Assembly: GCA_038324085.1 (NCBI GenBank)
Contig: JBBQHP010000003.1
Coordinates: forward strand, 62,001-126,000
DNA length: 64,000 nt
Direction of reading: 5' to 3'
Source of the DNA: Ga0077523 sp038324085
Lineage (GTDB): Bacteria; Pseudomonadota; Gammaproteobacteria; Burkholderiales; Ga0077523
The notes below the pieces were generated by a model. That model was not told the DNA's origin, made no database searches, and saw only the letters and a program-made list of their open reading frames with translations. Position 1 is the first letter of the stretch; the number at the start of each line of letters is the position of its first letter. The position numbers and the translations under genes were made by a program. Below are positions 34,629 through 44,500 of this stretch, piece by piece.

Positions 34629-35396
34629 TTACCGGGCGTCGCGAGAGCGCAGCCCCCAGCTCCACAACGCGGTGGTCGGCAACGGCAACACCATGAACCA
34701 GTGTTCGAGGATCGCCAGCGACAGCAAGGTGGCGGCGAGGGTCAGGCTCGCAGTGTCGAAGGCGCTCGCCGTGGGCGCGGCGGCTTCGGTCCACAGAATG
34801 CCCGCGAGGATGGTCGCCACGGTCACGGATATCGGGAACAGCAGGTTCATCGGCCGCTTCAGGAAGAAGCTGCGCAGGTAGCGCAGGCGCTCGGGCAGGA
34901 ACTCCTCGCCCAGGTTGCGCACGCCGAGGAAAAGATTCAGCTTGGCGCTCAGGCGCATGACCCAGAGGATCATGAAGGTCCAGGTGCCGACCTGGTTCGG
35001 GGCGCCGTCCGTCAACAGGACGACGATCATTGCCGCCACGACGATGGCCAGCTCGTGATAGGCGATGGCTTGCACAGCGTGCAGGAAGCGTTGCCACTCG
35101 TTGCTGCCCGGCGGCGAAGCCGAGGTTCGCGGACCGGTGACGTAACCCAGCAGGAACGCGGTCTCGACCCAGCCCCAGATCAGCACGGCGCAGGTGAACG
35201 CACAGTAGGCGCCGGTGACCGTGGCGCTTTCGCTGCTGCGATCCAGCCCGATCAGCGCGAGCAGCGCCAGGCAGGTGGCCCCGAGCATGCTCCAGCCGAA
35301 CGTGCGCCGCGGCAGGCCGTCGAGAAACAGGATCGCCCCGGTGGTGAACCACCAGACGAACATTGCGTACAGCGCGGGCAATCCGTAGTCGATCAT
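34629..35396 (-). CDS. puhE: PuhE, photosynthetic complex assembly protein
   Basis: The 255-residue membrane protein from ATG 35396 (MIDYGLPALYAMFVWWFTTG) has about seven hydrophobic helices and the conserved NLFLGVRNLGEEFLPE and HEL segments of the DUF3623/PuhE family. The family affects reaction-centre assembly and bacteriochlorophyll levels. An in-frame ATG at 35417 is possible. It is the last gene of the puh superoperon, 25 bases after acsF. Confidence 0.9.
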   Translation of the reverse strand: MIDYGLPALYAMFVWWFTTGAILFLDGLPRRTFGWSMLGATCLALLALIGLDRSSESATVTGAYCAFTCAVLIWGWVETAFLLGYVTGPRTSASPPGSNEWQRFLHAVQAIAYHELAIVVAAMIVVLLTDGAPNQVGTWTFMILWVMRLSAKLNLFLGVRNLGEEFLPERLRYLRSFFLKRPMNLLFPISVTVATILAGILWTEAAAPTASAFDTASLTLAATLLSLAILEHWFMVLPLPTTALWSWGLRSRDAR

Positions 35397-35421
35397 GCGA
35401 GCTCGATACCAGAGCACCCGT

Positions 35422-36525
35422 CTACCAGGCCGGGGCCATCAGCACTTGTTGCGGGATGGTGTTGTGCTTCATCGGCAGCACATAGAGCCGCGCGAAGGTC
35501 GCGGCGCCGGCCGCGGCCAGCCCGACTCGCTTCAACCGTCCGACAACACCCCCGCGCGCCTTGGCCGCTTCCGTGGCCACCGCGATGCGGCGCAACCGCT
35601 CCAGGCCGGCGCGGAACTTCGGATTGTCGATGTCCAGTTCCACCGGGAACACCTGCCGGGCGATCTCGGAAGTGATCCGGAACACCTGGTAGTCGTACTC
35701 CGTGGAATCGAGTCCGAGCGCGGTATGCAGTTCGGGTCGGGTGTGGTCGCGCACGAACATCGTCGCGTACACGGCGAGCAGGAAGAAACGGATCCAGAGC
35801 TTGTTGTGCCCACGAAGCAGTTTCGGGTCGGCGCGCATCAGCAGCGCCAGCGCCTCGCCGTGACGGAACTCGTCGTTGCACCAGCGGTGGAACCACTTGA
35901 AGATCGGATGGAACCGGTGCTCCGGATGCCGCTCGAGCTGGCGATAGATGGATATGTAGCGCGCGTAGCCGATCTTCTCGGAGAGGTAGGTCGCGTACAG
36001 GATGAACTTGGGCTGGAAATACGTGTACTTCTTCTCGCGCTTGAGGAAACCCAGGTCGACCGCCACGTCGAAATCCCGCAGGGACTGGTTGATGAAGCCG
36101 GCGTGGCGCGATTCGTCGCGGGCCATGAAACCCATCAGCTTCTTGATGTCGGGATTGGAGACGTTCTTCTCGATCTCCTTGTACAGCACGCAGCCCGAGA
36201 ATTCGGACGTCACCGACGAGATCAGGAAGTCGAGGAATTCGCGATGCAGCGGCGCCGGCAGCTCGCGGATCTCCGCGGTGAACTCCGGGGTGCGCTTGAA
36301 GTGATCGTGATTGTTGTCGCCCTCGAATTCGAGCAGCAGGCGGTCCCATTCGGCGCGCACGCCGCTCACGTCCATGCGGTTCATCGCCGCGAAGTCCGTG
36401 GTGTAGAAGCGCGGGCTCAGCATGGTGTCCTGCTGCGCGCGCACGGTGGCGTCGTCGGAGCTCGCGATCACGTCGGCGGTGGTGTCCATGGTGTCTTCCT
36501 TCGATGTTGTCGCCGCGTTGTTCAT
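35422..36525 (-). CDS. acsF: Mg-protoporphyrin IX monomethyl ester oxidative cyclase
   Basis: The 367-residue ferritin-like diiron protein has FSGCVLYKEIEK, ARDESRHAGFINQSL and CNDEFRHGEALALL, supplying the E/ExxH iron ligands. AcsF closes the isocyclic fifth ring using O2. Its start overlaps the puhC stop as ATGA; a later ATG at 36489 is possible. No anaerobic cyclase bchE is present in this window, pointing to pigment synthesis in oxygen. Confidence 0.96.
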   Translation of the reverse strand: MNNAATTSKEDTMDTTADVIASSDDATVRAQQDTMLSPRFYTTDFAAMNRMDVSGVRAEWDRLLLEFEGDNNHDHFKRTPEFTAEIRELPAPLHREFLDFLISSVTSEFSGCVLYKEIEKNVSNPDIKKLMGFMARDESRHAGFINQSLRDFDVAVDLGFLKREKKYTYFQPKFILYATYLSEKIGYARYISIYRQLERHPEHRFHPIFKWFHRWCNDEFRHGEALALLMRADPKLLRGHNKLWIRFFLLAVYATMFVRDHTRPELHTALGLDSTEYDYQVFRITSEIARQVFPVELDIDNPKFRAGLERLRRIAVATEAAKARGGVVGRLKRVGLAAAGAATFARLYVLPMKHNTIPQQVLMAPAW

Positions 36526-36986
36526 CCGCTCTTGCCGGGTACGGGAAGCAGTCGTGCGAACACGCCTGCATTGGTCGGTCCGAACGCCTCCAGATCGACG
36601 CGGCGACCGGTGGTCGGGTCCATCAAGGTGAGGCGACCGTCAGCGTGGGCGACCAGACGAAACGCCTGCTCCGGTCCGATGCCCTGGCGGTGGCGCTCGC
36701 GTGCCAGGCCGCGGAGCGTGCCGCGGAGAAATCCGTTCGTGCCCGGAGCGACGGTATCGACGAGTGACCCGTCGCGAGCCGCGAGCACGACGATGCTGCC
36801 GTCGGAGCGGTCCTCGAATCGGAGTTCGGCCTCGCTGATCGCGGGTGAGTCGGCGACCTTCGTGGTTTCCATTCCGGTCAGGCGTACCGCGGTGACGCCG
36901 AGCAGCGCGACGCCAACGAGCAGCGCAGCCCCGATGAGGGGCCCGCGCGGGAACGAAGCGGTGCGGAACGGAAATGAATCACTCAT
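36522..36986 (-). CDS. puhC: PuhC, photosynthetic complex assembly protein
   Basis: The 154-residue protein has one N-terminal membrane helix (PLIGAALLVGVALLGVTAV) and a soluble domain with LRFEDRSDGSIVVL and GTNGFLRGTLRGLARER, matching PuhC. PuhC aids LH1-reaction centre assembly. It lies between puhB and acsF with short or overlapping junctions. Confidence 0.92.
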   Translation of the reverse strand: MSDSFPFRTASFPRGPLIGAALLVGVALLGVTAVRLTGMETTKVADSPAISEAELRFEDRSDGSIVVLAARDGSLVDTVAPGTNGFLRGTLRGLARERHRQGIGPEQAFRLVAHADGRLTLMDPTTGRRVDLEAFGPTNAGVFARLLPVPGKSG

Positions 36987-36999
36987 GTCGGTCTCCTGA

Positions 37000-37674
37000 T
37001 CATTGTGCCGCAGCGAACGGTCCCGACCGGCCGGCGATCTGGGGCGCGGTTTCGTTCGCGACTGCCACCAGCCGGGCGCTGCCGCCCGCGGCAGCGGCGA
37101 GGGCGTGCGACAGGATCCCCGCCACGCGCGCGGCGTCGGGAACGCCGCGCAACATCGGCTCCGGACGCTTCAGGTGCCAGGGACGGGCGTGGGGCCACAG
37201 GTGCAGGTAGGCGATGCGGTCGTCACCGCCGAGCGTGAGCGGGATGTCGCCGCTGCCGTCCGGCCAGACCTTCAGACCGGCGGAACCGACCGTCTTGAAA
37301 GGCACGTTGAACGTGACCGTCAGCACGATGCCGATGCGCATGACCAGCCGCTGGCTCGTGATCGTGTACCAGGTCGTGCGACTGGTGAGCCAGGCGAGCA
37401 GGCACATCATCCCGATCGCGAACGAGGCCACCGCGATCAACGCGGTCGATCCGATCAGCGCCTGGAACGCGCCGACGCCGTCGGCGATGTTCGACACGAC
37501 GCGGATGGCGAGCAGCGCCGCGAAGTAGATCGCGATCTTGCGCACGTGGAAGGCACGCACCGCCAGACTGGTCCAGCGCGGCGCCCCTTCCCACAGGACG
37601 CGTTCGTTGGTCGGGAGCGGTTCCGGCAGGCCGCCCCGCTCCAGTTGCTCCATCTCTGCTTCGTGGTGGTTCAC
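37000..37674 (-). CDS. puhB: PuhB, reaction-centre assembly factor
   Basis: GTG 37674 overlaps the puhA stop as GTGA and gives 224 residues; ATG 37653 (MEQLERGGLPEPLPTNERVL) is an alternative. The family features are LPTNERVLWEGAPRW, membrane helices near residues 40-110, and the PH-like TWYTITSQRLVMRIGIVL. PuhB binds and assists assembly of the H subunit and reaction centre. Confidence 0.9.
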   Translation of the reverse strand: MNHHEAEMEQLERGGLPEPLPTNERVLWEGAPRWTSLAVRAFHVRKIAIYFAALLAIRVVSNIADGVGAFQALIGSTALIAVASFAIGMMCLLAWLTSRTTWYTITSQRLVMRIGIVLTVTFNVPFKTVGSAGLKVWPDGSGDIPLTLGGDDRIAYLHLWPHARPWHLKRPEPMLRGVPDAARVAGILSHALAAAAGGSARLVAVANETAPQIAGRSGPFAAAQ

Positions 37675-38438
37675 AGGAACGGCTCCGCACGGGACGGATC
37701 GGCGTAGAGCGTCCCGCCACCGTAGTAGGCGACGATCTTCTCTTCTTCCAGGAAGGTCACCTGATCGGGATTCTTGAGACCCGGAACGTCGTTGAAGTGC
37801 CGCGCCATGATCGAGCGCACCTTCACCATGCCGTTGCGTCCGCTGCTCACCTTGGCGAAGGGCGCAGGCAGCAGCACTGTCCTGCCGTAGGCATCGACCT
37901 CGAAATAGCGGATCAGCGTTTCGGACAGATCCACCCATACGTCGCTCACCTTGCCCGCCACGAGGCCGTCGGCGCCCACGACCGGCATGCCGCGCGGATC
38001 GGGATCGCCCGAGGCGAGCGAGTAGCTCGGCGCGCTGCGCAGCGGGACGATCTTGGGCCGACCGTCGACCGTCAGGTCCGGCGTGTCGGCGCGCATGGCG
38101 TAGGCACCCGGGCCGACGCCGGCGAGCATCGGGTCGCCGTTCGGCTCCAGCGGGGCGCCCGGCCAGGGTCCCACGGGGGTCGCGTTGACCGGGCGGCCGT
38201 CGCGAATGTCGTTCGGCGCACTGAAGGTGCCGCCGTGCGGCAGCACGAAGGTCTTGGGTTGCGGGATCGCGGGGAAGCCCTGGACGCGAATGCTACCGGA
38301 GCGGTCGGATTCGAGCGGGTAGCCCTCGCGCTTGTTTTCGCGGTGCAGGTAATAGATCAGCCCCGCAAAGAACAGCCAGAACGCGTAGAGCGCGAGTTGC
38401 GCGACATCGAGGTACTGGGTTATGGCGCCGGTTTGCAT
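37671..38438 (-). CDS. puhA: Photosynthetic reaction centre H subunit
   Basis: The 255-residue protein begins MQTGAITQYLDVAQLALYAF with its single N-terminal membrane helix, then LHRENKREGYPLESD. A cytoplasmic PRC-barrel domain follows with GLVAGKVSDVWVDLSETLIR. It caps the L and M subunits and controls proton delivery to QB. Confidence 0.97.
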   Translation of the reverse strand: MQTGAITQYLDVAQLALYAFWLFFAGLIYYLHRENKREGYPLESDRSGSIRVQGFPAIPQPKTFVLPHGGTFSAPNDIRDGRPVNATPVGPWPGAPLEPNGDPMLAGVGPGAYAMRADTPDLTVDGRPKIVPLRSAPSYSLASGDPDPRGMPVVGADGLVAGKVSDVWVDLSETLIRYFEVDAYGRTVLLPAPFAKVSSGRNGMVKVRSIMARHFNDVPGLKNPDQVTFLEEEKIVAYYGGGTLYADPSRAEPFL

Positions 38439-38466
38439 AGCGTGACCTCCCTTGAAGAATTGGTTC

Positions 38467-39900
38467 TCAGCCTGGAAATTCCGCCAGGCCGAAGCGCGAT
38501 GGCGACTGCGCCTGGGTTGCATGACGCGCCCGCACGAGCGGTCCGATTGCCACCAGGGTCGCGAACAGCAATGCGATCTCGATGTGATAGACGACGCTGT
38601 AGCCGACCGACGGGCCGGACAGCGCCGCGCCAAGCATGCCTTTCGAGGCCAGCCCCGAGACGACATCCCGGATGGCACCGCCGAATGCGATGGACAGCCC
38701 GGCCGCGGAAGCCTGGACGGCACCCCAGGCGCCCAGGGCCAGCCCGTTGCGGCCATCGTGGCGCAGTGCCATTGCCGCCGTGAGCGTACCCACCGCGAAC
38801 AGACCGCCGCCGAAACCGATCATCACCGTACCGATGCGAAACATGAACGCCGATTCGATCGGCGCGGCGAAGATCACCGCCGCGAAGGCGAACGTGCCGA
38901 CCAGTGCCCCCATCGCGGCGAGGCGGTGCGGATCGGAGCCCTCGGACAGCTTGTGTGCCGCGATGGTGAAGCCGACCAGGCTGCCGGCGGCGAGCAGCGC
39001 GGTGAGCAGGCTGGTCGCACCGACGCCTAGATGCAGGATCTGGCCGCCATAGGGTTCCAGCAGAATGTCCTGCATGCTGAAACCCGCGGTGCCGAGCCCT
39101 ACCGCGACGAGCAGGCGCACCGGTTTGCTCGAACGCTTGAACGTGCGCCAGGCGTCGCGGAAGCGCGCCTCATGTTTGCCAGGCTCAACATGCTTCGCGT
39201 GCCGCGGCTCCTGCTTCCACAAGGCGAGCAGGTTGAGTCCCATGGTTGCCATCGCCGCGCCCTGGATGACCTGGATAAGATGGACATTGGTGAAATCCGC
39301 CAGCAGCGCGCCGAAGAGCAGCGAACTGACGACCATCCCAAGCAGCAGCATCACGTAGAGGAGCGCGACGACGCGTGGACGCGACTCCTCGGTCGCGAGG
39401 TCCGTCGCAAGCGCAAGCCCCGCGGTCTGGCTCGTGTGCATGCCCGCTCCGACCAGCAGGAATGCGAGCGCCGCGCCCACCTGGCCTATTTCCGCCGGCC
39501 CGTGTCCCTTGCCGGTCAACACCAGCAGCGCGAAGGGCATGATCGCGAGGCCACCGAACTGCAGCAGTGTGCCCATCCAGATGAACGGAACGCGGCGCCA
39601 GCCCAGCACCGAGCGGTAGGTATCGGAGCGATAGCCGATCAGGGCCCGGAATGGCGCGAACAGCAGTGGCAGCGAAACCATCAGCGCCACGACCCAGGCG
39701 GGCACACCCAGCTCGACGATCATCACGCGATTGAGGGTCCCGTTGAGCAATGCCGCCGCCATGCCCACCGATACCTGGAACAGCGCCAGGCGCAGCAGGC
39801 GGCCGAGCGGCAATTCGGGCGTGGCTGCATCGGCGAACGGCAGGAATTGCGGGCCCAGGCGGATCCAGGTGCGGGCAAGGGTGTCGTTGAGGCGGCTCAT
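38467..39900 (-). CDS. lhaA: LhaA, PucC-family LH1 assembly transporter-like protein
   Basis: The 477-residue protein from ATG 39900 has about 12 membrane helices of the MFS/PucC (BCD) family, with ALLNGTLNRVMIVELGVPAW, GYRSDTYRSVLGWRRVPFIW and SMQDILLEPYGGQILHLGV. The location between bchM and puhA identifies it as LhaA, needed for LH1 assembly. It starts 17 bases after bchM. Confidence 0.93.
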   Translation of the reverse strand: MSRLNDTLARTWIRLGPQFLPFADAATPELPLGRLLRLALFQVSVGMAAALLNGTLNRVMIVELGVPAWVVALMVSLPLLFAPFRALIGYRSDTYRSVLGWRRVPFIWMGTLLQFGGLAIMPFALLVLTGKGHGPAEIGQVGAALAFLLVGAGMHTSQTAGLALATDLATEESRPRVVALLYVMLLLGMVVSSLLFGALLADFTNVHLIQVIQGAAMATMGLNLLALWKQEPRHAKHVEPGKHEARFRDAWRTFKRSSKPVRLLVAVGLGTAGFSMQDILLEPYGGQILHLGVGATSLLTALLAAGSLVGFTIAAHKLSEGSDPHRLAAMGALVGTFAFAAVIFAAPIESAFMFRIGTVMIGFGGGLFAVGTLTAAMALRHDGRNGLALGAWGAVQASAAGLSIAFGGAIRDVVSGLASKGMLGAALSGPSVGYSVVYHIEIALLFATLVAIGPLVRARHATQAQSPSRFGLAEFPG

Positions 39901-39917
39901 GCGTCGGTCATCCTCGG

Positions 39918-40643
39918 CTAGGCGTGCATCTGCGCCCATTGCGAACAGGCATTCGACAATTCCAATGCCTGGGACGTGTAGAAGCCGGTCGCGATCCGTT
40001 CGGTGCGGCCGACCTGCCAGCCCGAGAGACCAGGCTCGCCGGCCAGGCGGCGGCGCAGCGCGGACGCGCCGACCGGTTCGATGGCGGGTGCGCGATTGCC
40101 GCGCGGGAACAGGCGGCCGATCGCGTGCATCACGGCCAGTGGCGGGGTTCTCGGCGCGAAGGTGAACAGCACTGAGTCGCTGGTGCGCGCGGCGAGGCTC
40201 GTCAGCACGCGAACGACATCGGTGGCGTTGTAATGGATCAGCGAGTCCATCGCGACGACGTGGTCGAAGCGGCCGAGCGCGGCATCGAGCAGATCGCCCA
40301 CCAGGAAGCGTACGCTGCCGCGACCCAGGTCGGCCGGCAGGCGCTCGCGCGCGAGTTGCACCAGGGTCGGGGAGAGATCGATCGCGACCACTTGCGCACC
40401 GCGCCGCGCGGCTTCCACGGACAGCGCGCCGGTGCCGCAACCCGCGTCCAGCAGGCGCAGTCCGGACATGTCCGCCGGCAGCCAGGACAGCAACGTGCTG
40501 CGCATGCGGTCGCGGCCCGCGCGCACGGTCGCGCGGATGCCGCTCACCGGCGCATCGGACGTGAGGCGCTTCCACGCGTCGACCGCCGTGCGGTCGAAGT
40601 AGGTCTGGAGCTGGCCGCGTCGCTGCAGGTAGGAAGTGGTCAT
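39918..40643 (-). CDS. bchM: Mg-protoporphyrin IX methyltransferase
   Basis: The 241-residue SAM methyltransferase has RLLDAGCGTGALSVEAARRG, VVAIDLSPTLVQLA and DHVVAMDSLIHYNA typical of BchM. It methylates the ring C propionate of Mg-protoporphyrin before AcsF acts. It starts 4 bases after bchL. Confidence 0.95.
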   Translation of the reverse strand: MTTSYLQRRGQLQTYFDRTAVDAWKRLTSDAPVSGIRATVRAGRDRMRSTLLSWLPADMSGLRLLDAGCGTGALSVEAARRGAQVVAIDLSPTLVQLARERLPADLGRGSVRFLVGDLLDAALGRFDHVVAMDSLIHYNATDVVRVLTSLAARTSDSVLFTFAPRTPPLAVMHAIGRLFPRGNRAPAIEPVGASALRRRLAGEPGLSGWQVGRTERIATGFYTSQALELSNACSQWAQMHA

Positions 40644-40647
40644 GGTG

Positions 40648-41562
40648 TCAGTCGAATCCGAGCAGATCGAAGATGTCGCGGTCCTTCATCGGCATCGCGA
40701 TCAGCGGATCGGTGCCGACCCACAGCCGCGCCGCCAGTTCGAGGTATTCCTTCTGGACGGCCTCCAGTTCGGGCGACGGTTCCATCTCGAACAGCGTCGC
40801 CTTCTTCAGCCGGCTGCGGCGGATCACGTCGAGATCGGGAAAGCGCGCCATGGTCTTGAGGCCGACAACGTTGTTGAAGCGGTCGATCTGGTCGGTGGCC
40901 GCGCTGCGATTCGCGATCACGCCGCCCAGGCGCACCTTGTAGTTCTTCGACTTTGCCTGGATCGCCGCGACGATGCGATTCATCGCGAAGATCGAATCGA
41001 AGTCGTTCGCAGTGATGATGAGCGCCCGGTCGGCATGCTGCAGCGGCGCGGCGAAGCCGCCGCACACCACGTCGCCCAGGACATCGAAGATGACCACGTC
41101 GGTGTCTTCGAGCAGGTGATGCTCCTTCAGCAGCTTCACCGTCTGACCGACCACGTAGCCGCCGCACCCGGTGCCGGCGGGTGGGCCGCCGGCCTCGACG
41201 CACATGACGCCGTTGTAGCCCTCGTAGACGAAGTCCTCGACCCTGAGCTCCTCGGGATGGAAGTCCACCGATTCGAGCACGTCGATCACGGTGGGCATCA
41301 GCTTCTTCGTCAGGGTGAACGTCGAATCGTGCTTCGGGTCGCAGCCGATCTGGAGCACGCGCTTGCCGAGCTTCGAGAACGCGACCGACAGGTTGGACGA
41401 CGTGGTGCTCTTGCCGATCCCGCCCTTGCCGTAGACGGCGAACACCTTCGCGGTCCCGATACCGATGTTGGGGTCGAGCTGGACCTGCACGCTGCCTTCG
41501 CCATCCGGCCGCTTCTGGGCCGATTTGACGCTGGGCAGCGGAACGAAGGTGGTCGTGGTCAT
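40648..41562 (-). CDS. bchL: Light-independent protochlorophyllide reductase iron protein
   Basis: The 304-residue NifH-like ATPase from ATG 41562 has VYGKGGIGKSTTSSNLSVAF, CDPKHDSTFTL, the cluster cysteines in GTGCGGYVVG and DVVCGGFAAP, and ends DIFDLLGFD. It supplies electrons to BchNB for dark reduction of protochlorophyllide. The complex is oxygen-sensitive, in contrast to the oxygen-dependent AcsF in the same operon. Confidence 0.97.
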   Translation of the reverse strand: MTTTTFVPLPSVKSAQKRPDGEGSVQVQLDPNIGIGTAKVFAVYGKGGIGKSTTSSNLSVAFSKLGKRVLQIGCDPKHDSTFTLTKKLMPTVIDVLESVDFHPEELRVEDFVYEGYNGVMCVEAGGPPAGTGCGGYVVGQTVKLLKEHHLLEDTDVVIFDVLGDVVCGGFAAPLQHADRALIITANDFDSIFAMNRIVAAIQAKSKNYKVRLGGVIANRSAATDQIDRFNNVVGLKTMARFPDLDVIRRSRLKKATLFEMEPSPELEAVQKEYLELAARLWVGTDPLIAMPMKDRDIFDLLGFD

Positions 41563-41597
41563 GCGTGGTCTCCTCGGTATTGCTTGCTTGCGTGGCG

Positions 41598-44500
41598 CTA
41601 CGCGGCGGATGCCACGTACACGCCCTCGATCCGGTCTTCCAGTTCGTCGCTGGCGCGCCGCAGCGCTTCGAGCATCTTGGCGTCGGGCTTCCAGTAGTCC
41701 CGCTCGGACGCCTCGAGCAGCCGGTTGGCCACCTTCGCCGATGCCGTCGGATTGAGCTGCGCGAGACGATCGCGCATCTCCGGGTCCAGCACGAAGGTCT
41801 CGGTGAGCTGCTGGTACACCCAGGGCTGCACCTGGCCCGTGGTCGCCGACCAGCCCATCGTATTGGTGACGTGAACCTCGATCTGCCGTACGCCTTCGTA
41901 GCCGTGCTTGAGCATGCCCTCGTACCACTTGGGGTTGAGCATCCGGGTGCGTGTTTCGAGCGCGACCTGCTCACCGAGCGTACGCACCGCGCCTTCGCCC
42001 GTGGTCTGGTCGCCGATGTAGACCGGCGGCGTGGCCCCGCCCTTGGCGCGCTTCACGGCTCCGGTGATGCCGCCGAGCGTATCGAAGTAATTGTCCACCG
42101 TGGTGACGCCCAACTCGACCGAGTCGAGATTCTGGTAGGTGAGTTCGACGTCGGCGAGCACGCTTTGCAGCAATGCGCTGTGCTGTTGCGGTCGACCGCT
42201 GAGGCCATATGCGAAACCCTTGCGTCGCGAATAGGTCTCGGCCAGTTCGTCTTCCTGGTCCCAGCGTCCGCTCTCCACCAGGTTGTTGACGTTCGAGCCA
42301 TAGGCGCCTTCGGCGTTGCCATAGACCCGCAGCGCCGCGACTTCCAGCGTGCAGCCGTGCGCCTGCTGATAGGCGAGGGCGTGCTTGCGCACGAAATTCT
42401 GTTCGGGCGGCTCGTCTGCGGCAGCGGCCAGGAACGAGGCCTCCGCGAGCAGCTTGATCTGCAGCGGCATCAGGTCGCGGAAGATCCCGGACAGCGTGAT
42501 CACCACGTCGACGCGCGGCCGGCCCAGTTCGCCCAACGGCACCAGCGTGGCACCGGCGATGCGGCCGTAGCTGTCGAAACGGGGCAGCGCGCCGATCAGG
42601 GCCAGGCATTGCGCGATCGGAGCGCCTTCGGATTTCAGGTTGTCGCTACCCCACAGCACCATCGCGATGGATTCGGGCAACGGGTGGCCGTCGGCTCGAT
42701 AGCGATCGAGCAGGCGCTGAGCCTGGGCCGCGCCGTCCCGCACGGCAAAGGTGCTCGGGATGCGGAACGGATCGAAACCGTGCAGGTTGCGACCGGTGGG
42801 CAAGACCTCGGGCGTGCGCAGGACGTCGCCGCCGGGCGCGGGGCGGATGAAGCGGCCATCGAGCGCGCGCAGGATGCCGGCGAGTTCCGTCTCCTGCGCG
42901 AGCAGCGCGTCGTATGTCGACAATTGCTGGAGCAGCGCCAGCGACGTCGGGTCGGCCGGCACCCCGCTGAGCGCCAGCGCCGATTCGGCGGGTTCGCCCG
43001 CGAGCCACGCCGCCACGGTGGGGCGTGCGAGGCGGCTGCCGTGGGAGGCTTCCGCCATCGCCAGCAGCATGTCCACCCGCTCCTCGATGCCGGGCGGCTG
43101 CCCGACGACGTGCAGGCCGTGAGGGATCAACGTGTATTCGAGTTCCAGCATCGCTTCGGCAATCTTGAACACGCGGCGGTCGGCGTCTCCGCTGGGAGAG
43201 GCATCCCAGGCCGGTTCCGGCGCGGCGAGATTCAATTCGGCGGCCTGCGATTGCAGCATGGTCGCCAGCTCGCTGCGCTCGGACGCGTGCGGCTCGAGGC
43301 CGCGCCAGCGTTCGATCGAGGCCCTGAGCTCGAGCAGCCCACGGTACAGACCCGCTTGCGCCACCGGCGGCGTCAGGTAGCTCACCAGCGTCGCGCCGGC
43401 GCGACGTTTCGCGATGGCGCCTTCGGACGGGTTATTCGACGCGTACAGGTAGATGTTGGGCAGATCGCCGATCAGTCGATCAGGCCAGCACGAGCCCGAC
43501 ATTCCGGTCTGTTTGCCGGGCATGAACTCGAGTGCCCCATGGGTGCCGAAATGCAGCACGGCATGCGCCTCGAAGTCCTCGCGCAGGTAACGATAGAACG
43601 CCGAGAAGGCGTGCGTCGGGGCCAGGCCTTTCTCGAACAGCAGGCGCATCGGATCGCCTTCGTAGCCGAAGGACGGCTGCACGCTCACCAGCACGTTGCC
43701 GAACTGGCGCCCGAGCACGAAGATCGAGCTGCCGTTGCTGAGCTGGCGCCCGGGCGCCGGGCCCCATTGCGCCTCGATCTCGTGCAACCAGCGCTCGCGC
43801 CGCACGTGATCGTCGACCGGTATGAACGCGTGGACGTTCGCATCCGCGCCGTGACGCGCTGCGTTTCCGGTCAGGATGAGAGCGCGCAGCGCCTCCGGGT
43901 CGGCCGGCAGTTCCACCGTGTACCCCTGCGCCTGCATCGCCTTCAGGGTGTTGAACAGCGACTCGAACACCGCGAGGTAGGCGGCGCTGCCGATGCTCCC
44001 GGCGTTCGGCGGAAAATTGAAGACCACCATCGCGACCTTGCGCTCGGCGCGCTCGGACCGGCGCAGCGCGATCAGCCTGGATGCGCGGGCGGCGAGCATG
44101 ATCGCCCGCTCGGGGCAGGAGCGCATGTCCTTCGCGGTATCCGACGCGGTGAACGTGCACCCATGCTGGCAGCCGGTGCAGGTGACGCCCGCCGCGCCGG
44201 GGCGCCCGCCGAAGACGATCGGGCCGGTGGCGCCGTCGAGTTCCGGTATCGCCACCATGATGGTGTTCTCGACCGGCAGCAGCCCGCGCTCGGAACCACC
44301 CCACAGATCGAGCGTCTGGAATTCGACGGGATGCGCGGCAAGATAGGGAACGTCGAGCCGGGCGAGCATTTCTTCCGCCGCCTTGGCATCGTTGTAGGCC
44401 GGGCCTCCCACCAGCGAAAAGCCGGTCAGCGCCACCACCGCGTCGACGCTCGCGTGACCGTCGCGCATGAAGTATTTCTCGATCGCCGGTCGGGCATCGA